Assembly (NCBI RefSeq): GCF_003943935.1
Contig: NZ_RJOB01000003.1
Coordinates: 124,001-188,000 of the forward strand
Direction: 5' to 3'
DNA: 64,000 nt
DNA from: Streptococcus mitis
GTDB taxonomy: Bacteria; Bacillota; Bacilli; Lactobacillales; Streptococcaceae
The first letter of the stretch is position 1; each line of letters begins with the position of its first letter. Below the pieces are notes generated by a model that saw only the letters and a program-made list of their open reading frames with translations, was not told the origin of the DNA and did not search any database. Made by a program: the position numbers and the translations under genes. Shown here piece after piece: positions 58,710-64,000 of this stretch.

Positions 58710-58850
58710 TTATTTTTTCTTATTCTTGTTTAAAAATTGTTCTCTGAGGCTGAGTAAGCGTTCTTTTTTACCAGCTCCACCTTTAGAGTGTTTCTCGTGA
58801 TAACGGGCCACTTGTGCGCGCCCCTTATCATCTAATTGATATTTTCCCAT
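58710..58850 (-). CDS. Small basic protein of the nrd operon
   Basis: 46 residues: starts MGKYQLDDKGRAQVARYHEK, has a Gly-Lys-rich middle (HSKGGAGKKERL) and ends NKNKKK. Eleven bases after nrdD in the same direction with only a weak ribosome site, so probably coupled to nrdD translation. Function unknown; conserved at this place in pneumococcus from memory. Confidence 0.8.
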   Translation of the reverse strand: MGKYQLDDKGRAQVARYHEKHSKGGAGKKERLLSLREQFLNKNKKK

Positions 58851-58861
58851 TTCATTTCTTT

Positions 58862-61069
58862 CTAATTTATTACTTGATGCCCAGCTATTTTAATCGTTGA
58901 ACCATTCATATGTTTGACACGCGCAGCTATTTCCTTGTGACGGCCGTTGACCATAGGTCTCGCTTGAGGATTACCTAAGTAGCCACAAGTTCGTTTGACC
59001 ACATCTACGGTTTTAGGATCACTATTGCCACAGTTTGGACAAGCAAATCCTCTTTCAGTTGGTTCAAAATCCCCTTCAAAGTCACACTTGTAGCAATGGT
59101 CAATCGGAGTATTGGTTCCTAGATAGCCCACGCGGTCATAGGCATAGTCCCAGACAGCTTCCAAGGCTTTTGGATTTTGCTGGAGGACTGGATACTCACA
59201 ATAATGGATAAAACCACCTGACGCACCTGCTTCTGGATAGACTTTCTCAAAATCTAATTTTTCAAACGGTGTTGGATTTTTACGAACATCATAATGGAAA
59301 GAATTGGTGTAGTATTCTTTATCTGTAATATCCGGAATAGAGCCAAACTTCTCTGTATCTAGTCGGCAGAAACGGTCTGTCAGACTTTCAGATGGTGTTG
59401 AATAAATTGAGAAATGGTAACCATATTGATCCGACCACTCTTCTACACGGCGTTTCATATCACGAATGATATCCAGCGTAAATTCCTTAGCATCTGGATT
59501 GTGTTCCCAGCTATTTCCAAAGAAGACAGTAGCCACTTCGTATAAACCGATGTAGCCCAGCGAAACGGTTGCGCGACGATTCTTAAAGAGCTGGTCAACA
59601 CTTTCTTCTTTACCCAGACGATGGCCAAAAGCACCGTACTGATAAAGGATAGGAGCATTTGCTGGTGTCGCCTCTTTAGTACGTTCGACACGATAAACCA
59701 GAGCATCTTCTGCGATATTCATACGCTCGTTGAAGATTTCCCAGAACTTATTCATGTCTCCTTCAGACTCGAGAGCAATACGAGGTAGGTTAACTGTCAC
59801 AACACCTAGGTTCATACGACCTGAATTGACTTCTACGCCATTTTCATCCTTCCATCCTTGGAGGAACGAACGGCAGCCCATAGGAACTTTGAAAGAACCT
59901 GTCAACTCAACAATCTTATCATAGGACAAAACATCTGGGTACATCCGTTTTGTTGCACACTCTAGAGCCAACTGCTTGATGTCGTAGTTGGGTGTCCCTT
60001 CCTCTAAGTTAAGACCTCTTTTAAGCGTAAAGATGAGCTTAGGGAAGATGGCTGTGCGGTGTTCCGAACCAAGCCCATTGATACGAATGTTTAAAATTGC
60101 CTTTTGAATTTCTCGCTCAAATCGACTAGTTCCTAGACCAAAGCCTAGCGAAGTAAAAGGCGTTTGTCCATTTGAAGTGAAGAGAGTATTGATTTCATAC
60201 TCGAGAGATTGCATGGCATCATAGATGTCTTTTTGCGTTTTCTTCCAGGCATAATCTTCCCGCTTTTCAGGCAAGACCCATTCTTCTGCATCCTTGAGAT
60301 GTTTTTGGTAATTCTTCTCTGCATAAGGCGCCAAAACTTCATCAATACGGTCAGCTGAACAGCCACCGTACTGGCTAGAAGCAACATTGGCGATAATTTG
60401 GGAAATCTGAGCTGTCGCAGTCTGGATAGACTTGGGACTTTCTACCTCTGCATTTCCAATCTTAAAACCATTTTCCAACATACCCTTGAAATCAATCAAA
60501 CAGCAGTTGGTCATAGGTGTATAGGGACTGTAGTCCAAATCATGATAGTGGATATCCCCCTTTTGGTGGGCATTGGCTACGTGCTTAGGAAGCATTTGCA
60601 GTCCGATTGATTTCCCAACAATCCCTGCTGTCAAATCACGCTGGGTATTAAAGACATCGCTGTCTTTATTAGCATTTTCATTGACAACTGCCTGGTCTTT
60701 GTTGAGAAGCTTATGGATACTAAAGTTGATATCCGTCGCTTTTGAGCGCTCAAAATCCCTCTGTGTTCGATAAGTGATATACTCTTCAGCCAGTGCATAT
60801 TCTTTGGCTTCTAGGAGTTCATGTTCTACGATATTTTGAATTTCATAAATCTTAACCCCCTTTGGAAAGCGACTATGAATTTCTGTGACAATTCGCTCGG
60901 TCAGAGCATTGAGGCGTTTTTCGACCAAGGGTGTCACATCCATAACCTTGTCTGCCGCCTTGTGGAGAGCCTTATCAATCTTGTCCACATCAAATACAAC
61001 ACGTCTCCCATCTCGTTTCTCGACGAAGAGAGTTGGCAAAATTGTAATTTTTTCTTCTAGTGCAATCAT
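58862..61069 (-). CDS. nrdD: Anaerobic (class III) ribonucleoside-triphosphate reductase
   Basis: 735 residues. An ATP-cone lies at residues ~15-105 (VEKRDGRRVVFDVDKIDKAL). The C-terminal zinc site is CYKC...CPNC, and the glycyl-radical Gly lies in KRTCGYLGN near the end. Reduces NTPs to dNTPs without oxygen. Of two close ATGs, the second (61069) sits seven bases after AAGAG and gives the usual MIALEEKIT start. Leads the operon nrdD - small protein - GNAT - nrdG - uridine-kinase-like. Confidence 0.97.
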   Translation of the reverse strand: MIALEEKITILPTLFVEKRDGRRVVFDVDKIDKALHKAADKVMDVTPLVEKRLNALTERIVTEIHSRFPKGVKIYEIQNIVEHELLEAKEYALAEEYITYRTQRDFERSKATDINFSIHKLLNKDQAVVNENANKDSDVFNTQRDLTAGIVGKSIGLQMLPKHVANAHQKGDIHYHDLDYSPYTPMTNCCLIDFKGMLENGFKIGNAEVESPKSIQTATAQISQIIANVASSQYGGCSADRIDEVLAPYAEKNYQKHLKDAEEWVLPEKREDYAWKKTQKDIYDAMQSLEYEINTLFTSNGQTPFTSLGFGLGTSRFEREIQKAILNIRINGLGSEHRTAIFPKLIFTLKRGLNLEEGTPNYDIKQLALECATKRMYPDVLSYDKIVELTGSFKVPMGCRSFLQGWKDENGVEVNSGRMNLGVVTVNLPRIALESEGDMNKFWEIFNERMNIAEDALVYRVERTKEATPANAPILYQYGAFGHRLGKEESVDQLFKNRRATVSLGYIGLYEVATVFFGNSWEHNPDAKEFTLDIIRDMKRRVEEWSDQYGYHFSIYSTPSESLTDRFCRLDTEKFGSIPDITDKEYYTNSFHYDVRKNPTPFEKLDFEKVYPEAGASGGFIHYCEYPVLQQNPKALEAVWDYAYDRVGYLGTNTPIDHCYKCDFEGDFEPTERGFACPNCGNSDPKTVDVVKRTCGYLGNPQARPMVNGRHKEIAARVKHMNGSTIKIAGHQVIN

Positions 61070-61106
61070 ATGCATGCTCTTTTCTAAATTGTTCTTTCTA
61101 AAAAGT

Positions 61107-61184
61107 ATTATACCACTCTAAAAAGAAAAATCAATATCTTGTGTTAAAAATCCTAAAATTTTTAAAAATACACAAGATATTGAT
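61107..61184 (-). promoter_or_regulatory. nrdD promoter with paired NrdR-like boxes, doubling as terminator
   Basis: Promoter TTGATT, 16-bp spacer, TGG-TATAAT (61107-61112). ATCAATATCTTGTGT (61130-61144) and its exact inverse ACACAAGATATTGAT (61170-61184) fit the NrdR box pattern, the first overlapping the -35. The same two arms can pair as a 15-bp hairpin followed by TTTTTCTTTTT, which would terminate the upstream membrane-protein gene. Confidence 0.7.
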
Positions 61185-61188
61185 TTAG

Positions 61189-62727
61189 TTATTTGATTTT
61201 ATAGACTTTGAATTCTGAGTAATCTGTCTTTACTGGTTGGTAATTTTCTTTCAAAATTGTTTCCACTTCAGACCAGACTGCTACCTTATCATTCACCACA
61301 ATCACCTTAGGTTGTTTTTCTTTCAAGTCATTGAGTAGCTTATTCCGATTTTCCTCAGTTGCTGTATAGTGCATCGGGGACAAAATAGCCGATGGTGACA
61401 AGCGATCACTCTTACGATAAAGAGTTGCAGTATCATCCCATGCATAGACAGCATCTTCCGTACTTGTCTCCTCTTTCACCAAATCAGCAAGACGCTCACG
61501 TTCTTGATAAGGTACTGGATAAAGGACAAACCTCATCAAAAAAGGAACAGCCAAAAGATATAACAAAGTTAAAATCGGTAGGTAAAGATTCCCCTTAGTA
61601 TAGCGATGCCAGAGACTAACAGGCTCTTCTCTGCGTCTTCTTCTAACGCTACGACCACTCTGTTGCCCCTTGATATTGGACACTAAAAGCAGAAGAAAGA
61701 CAGGGAAAATGAGCATCAAACGGGATGCATGTAGGGGATCCTGTGTAAAGAAAATCACTACCAAACCTAAAATTAGGAACAAACTCGCAGGCACTGAGAT
61801 GACATATAGTTTAGAGGATTTAGATTGAAAGAGACCTAAAAAGACAAAAACCAAAACTCCCATACCAAGAGCCAACAACCCATAAAACAAAACATTTTCT
61901 AACAATGCCGAAACAGAAGTCAAACGAATGGAATGAATTGGATACAAAATTCCACTAATCGCATCCTCAAAACTTCCTGTTGCAACACTATAGTAGGCAG
62001 TTGGATAAAAGACCAGTGAAAAACCTAAAGCCACTGCAATAAACTGATAAAATCCATGTGCAAAACGTCTATGCCCAAGGTTAAAGACCAACAAGCCTAA
62101 ACTCACTACAGCAATAAACAGGAGCGATGCCAAGGGAGCAAAGAAAAATCCGCCCGCCAAAGCCAGCCCAATCCGTACAAATCCCTTATCATGGCTTGGA
62201 TTGCTTAGGTAAGACGCAACTAAACTAAAGGCCGCGAACAAGAAAGGAAGCGCTAAAAGAGTCGCATAACCTCCACCAAAAGCAAGACCTGTAACTAGCA
62301 TGTAAAAAATAGTCACCAGTTGTCCAGCTTGGTCTCCTTGCTCTGTCAAGGTGTCCGCCGATCGAAAGAGGAAAAATCCTCCTGCTACCAAGGCTAACCA
62401 CTCAAAAATGGCAAAGAAAAATCCGCCCTGAGTCACGTAAATCAGCAAATAATAAAGCAAACCTTGACTTCCATAATAGTCGCTGTAAATCTTCCCTGTC
62501 TGATGAAGGGCCCAACCTGCATAAAAATCCTGCACTTCCTGTGCACTCATTAAATCGAGTAATAGCGGTACTCCTAGAGTTATCCCCGTTACAAGCGTAC
62601 TCCATAGTAAAATTTTCACCAAAGGAAGACGACTTGATTCACGATGATGCGATTCTTGTTCGATTTGGTATTCTAGAGGTTCACGATTCTCCTGATGAAC
62701 TTCTTCTACTCTACCATACACACTCAT
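61189..62727 (-). CDS. Polytopic membrane protein, possible GT-C glycosyltransferase
   Basis: 512 residues: a charged N-terminus (~35 residues), about ten to twelve membrane helices and a C-terminal soluble domain of ~110 residues after residue ~400. The first extracytoplasmic loop (SAQEVQDFYAGWALHQTGKI, then YSDYYGSQGLLYYLL) resembles GT-C lipid-linked sugar transferases of the ArnT/PMT type, where an acidic residue there is catalytic. No donor or acceptor can be proposed. It lies 36 bases after a ccs4-like competence gene with no terminator between, so it may be part of the late competence regulon. Confidence 0.6.
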   Translation of the reverse strand: MSVYGRVEEVHQENREPLEYQIEQESHHRESSRLPLVKILLWSTLVTGITLGVPLLLDLMSAQEVQDFYAGWALHQTGKIYSDYYGSQGLLYYLLIYVTQGGFFFAIFEWLALVAGGFFLFRSADTLTEQGDQAGQLVTIFYMLVTGLAFGGGYATLLALPFLFAAFSLVASYLSNPSHDKGFVRIGLALAGGFFFAPLASLLFIAVVSLGLLVFNLGHRRFAHGFYQFIAVALGFSLVFYPTAYYSVATGSFEDAISGILYPIHSIRLTSVSALLENVLFYGLLALGMGVLVFVFLGLFQSKSSKLYVISVPASLFLILGLVVIFFTQDPLHASRLMLIFPVFLLLLVSNIKGQQSGRSVRRRRREEPVSLWHRYTKGNLYLPILTLLYLLAVPFLMRFVLYPVPYQERERLADLVKEETSTEDAVYAWDDTATLYRKSDRLSPSAILSPMHYTATEENRNKLLNDLKEKQPKVIVVNDKVAVWSEVETILKENYQPVKTDYSEFKVYKIK

Positions 62728-62763
62728 ATCGTTTCTCCTATTTAATTTATCTGTCTTAGTATA

Positions 62764-62904
62764 TCAAAAAGTCCTAGGATTGTCAGCTGGCGATGGGTGT
62801 TTGAGTGATTTTTTGCATAGTTTCACAAAGGTTTCAATTTCTCGAAATCGGTGTAAATGTGTCTGTTTAAATGTCATGATATAGTTCAATTCTTTCTGGG
62901 TCAT
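62764..62904 (-). CDS. ccs4: Short competence-induced protein (ccs4-like)
   Basis: 46 residues from ATG at 62904 (MTQKELNYIMTFKQTHLHRF ...), seven bases after AGGAGG; an ATG one codon upstream is only four bases from the site. Basic, no signal peptide or membrane segment. A SigX box lies 23 bases above, so it is expressed in late competence. The identification as ccs4 rests on position between cls and the nrd genes as recalled for pneumococcus. Confidence 0.72.
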   Translation of the reverse strand: MTQKELNYIMTFKQTHLHRFREIETFVKLCKKSLKHPSPADNPRTF

Positions 62905-62926
62905 CATCTCTCCTCCTGCATCTTCT

Positions 62927-62934
62927 TATTCGTA
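62927..62934 (-). promoter_or_regulatory. SigX (ComX) cin-box promoter
   Basis: Minus strand TACGAATA, an exact match to the alternative sigma factor box, preceded by TTTT. It lies directly after the cls terminator. Confidence 0.85.
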
Positions 62935-62948
62935 AAAGACAAGAAAAA

Positions 62949-62975
62949 TAGGACTGGTTTGTGTCCTCAGTCCTA
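62949..62975 (-). terminator. cls terminator
   Basis: Minus strand TAGGACTG pairs with CAGTCCTA over 8 bp, followed by TTTTTC, a few bases after the cls stop. Confidence 0.88.
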
Positions 62976-62981
62976 GATTTC

Positions 62982-64000
62982 TTATAAGATAGGGGCGAAT
63001 AACTGGGCGATTTCTTTTACAAGCTTTTGATACCAGCTATTTTTTATCGTATGAGGGAAAATTTCTTGCGATGCTGAAAAAATCTCTTGAAAATCTTTTT
63101 GAATCTCTGTGATTGATGCCGTTTTATATAGCAAGACTGCATTTTCATAGTGGTGAAGCAAACTTCTGTAATCTAAGTTAATGGTTCCAACTGCAGCAAA
63201 GTCCTTATCCACTAAGATTTGTTTACTGTGGATAAAGCCTGGACTATACTCAAAAATCCTTACTCCTGCTGACAACAAATCCGGATAGGCCCCTCTTGTG
63301 ATGAGTTGGATTAATTTCTTATCTGGAATAAAAGGGGTCACAATGCGGACATCAACACCCCTCATGGCCGCATTTTTAATACTCTCTGTTAAGTCATAGT
63401 CAATAATCAAATAGGGCGTTGTAATATAGACTGAATCAGTGGCCTGATTAATCAAACTTTGATAGACTTTTTTCCCTACCTGGGTACGGAAGATGGGCTT
63501 GGGTCCACTACCGTAAGGAATGCAGAGCCCTTGGCCAGAACAAGGCTGATTTTCCAAGTGATACTGATCAAAATCACTGATTTCCCCACGATTGATATAC
63601 CAAGTCATCAAAAAGAGACGGGTGAGAGCCTTGACACCAGGGCCATCTAAGCGAATCCCACTGTCCTTCCAATAGCCAAAGCGTTCTACATGATTGATGT
63701 ACTCATCGGCTAAGTTAATGCCTCCTGTATAGGCTACCTGACCATCTATGACAAGGATTTTCCGATGGTCCCGATTGTTGTAAGCCACCGTCAAACGAGG
63801 AATCACCTTGTTAAATTTATGGGCTTCAATTCCTCGACTACGAAGCTGAATAGTATAATCTCCAGGTAAAGTCGCCATACAGCCGATATCATCATAGAGC
63901 ATCTTGACCTCTACACCCTGAGCTGCCTTGTGCTCTAGTATGTCTAGTATGCTATTCCACATCAGACCTTCTTCGACAATATAGTACTCTAGAAAGATAA
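62982..64000 (-). CDS. cls: Cardiolipin synthase (PLD family), 5'-truncated by window edge
   Basis: C-terminal ~339 residues of a phospholipase-D-type cardiolipin synthase; the frame runs off the right edge (first residues seen IFLEYYIVEEGLM). Both HKD motifs are visible: HRKILVIDGQVAYTGGIN and HSKQILVDKDFAAVGTINLD. Condenses phosphatidylglycerol at the membrane. About 170 residues are missing relative to the family. Confidence 0.95.
   Translation of the reverse strand, partial: IFLEYYIVEEGLMWNSILDILEHKAAQGVEVKMLYDDIGCMATLPGDYTIQLRSRGIEAHKFNKVIPRLTVAYNNRDHRKILVIDGQVAYTGGINLADEYINHVERFGYWKDSGIRLDGPGVKALTRLFLMTWYINRGEISDFDQYHLENQPCSGQGLCIPYGSGPKPIFRTQVGKKVYQSLINQATDSVYITTPYLIIDYDLTESIKNAAMRGVDVRIVTPFIPDKKLIQLITRGAYPDLLSAGVRIFEYSPGFIHSKQILVDKDFAAVGTINLDYRSLLHHYENAVLLYKTASITEIQKDFQEIFSASQEIFPHTIKNSWYQKLVKEIAQLFAPIL

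Overview
The window comes from a low-GC Gram-positive of the Streptococcus mitis group, close to S. pneumoniae but probably S. mitis or a near relative. The evidence is a set of group-specific features: BOX repeats, CiaR-dependent small RNAs, a choline-binding protein, a cell-wall SpuA-type pullulanase, a SigX (ComX) promoter at a ccs4-like gene, and housekeeping proteins that read like pneumococcal ones. From memory, pneumococcal chromosomes do not place rpoBC next to spuA, so the left junction suggests a different chromosomal arrangement. Species assignment is inference.

Layout, left to right. 1-8.1 kb: partial ndk and the rpoBC operon (minus strand), with a terminator-like hairpin in the rpoB leader. 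8.2-13.8 kb: a Mga-family regulator and spuA (plus strand), the latter with a cre-like site on its -35. 13.8-25.0 kb (minus): LLM oxidoreductase, glmS with two NagR-like operators, a GH1 enzyme, the proS-eep-cdsA-uppS envelope cluster, a small RNA, a nucleotidyltransferase-like gene and ruvB. 25.0-31.0 kb is an accessory island. It holds three Fst-family type I toxin-antitoxin loci, a LanFEG-like ABC exporter operon, a divergent TPR-type (TprA-like) regulator with a Phr-like pheromone gene broken by an in-frame stop, two CiaR-type small RNAs and a BOX element. 31.0-41.8 kb (minus): two GNAT acetyltransferases, an ABC exporter with a LytTR regulator and DUF3021 protein behind a 21-bp-periodic direct repeat, leuS, a phosphatase, a fourth small RNA, a choline-binding protein, a UPF0210 protein and an ACT-domain protein. 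41.8-56.9 kb: the S10-spc-alpha ribosomal protein operons from rpsJ to rplQ, with several structured intergenic RNAs, including two paralogous covarying elements flanking rpsH. 56.9-64.0 kb (minus): a uridine-kinase-like protein, nrdG, a GNAT, a small protein, nrdD, a GT-C-like membrane protein, a short competence gene and partial cls.

How the parts relate. Most of the window is core information processing and envelope synthesis read from the minus strand. The accessory interest lies in 25-31 kb, where peptide signalling, an exporter, antisense-RNA-controlled toxins and CiaR small RNAs are packed together and share repeated terminator-like sequences. The strongest candidates for new biology are the orthogonal Fst loci, the interrupted Phr-like gene with its TprA-like regulator, and the duplicated RNA structure around rpsH. 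Nothing was searched or computed outside reading the sequence.
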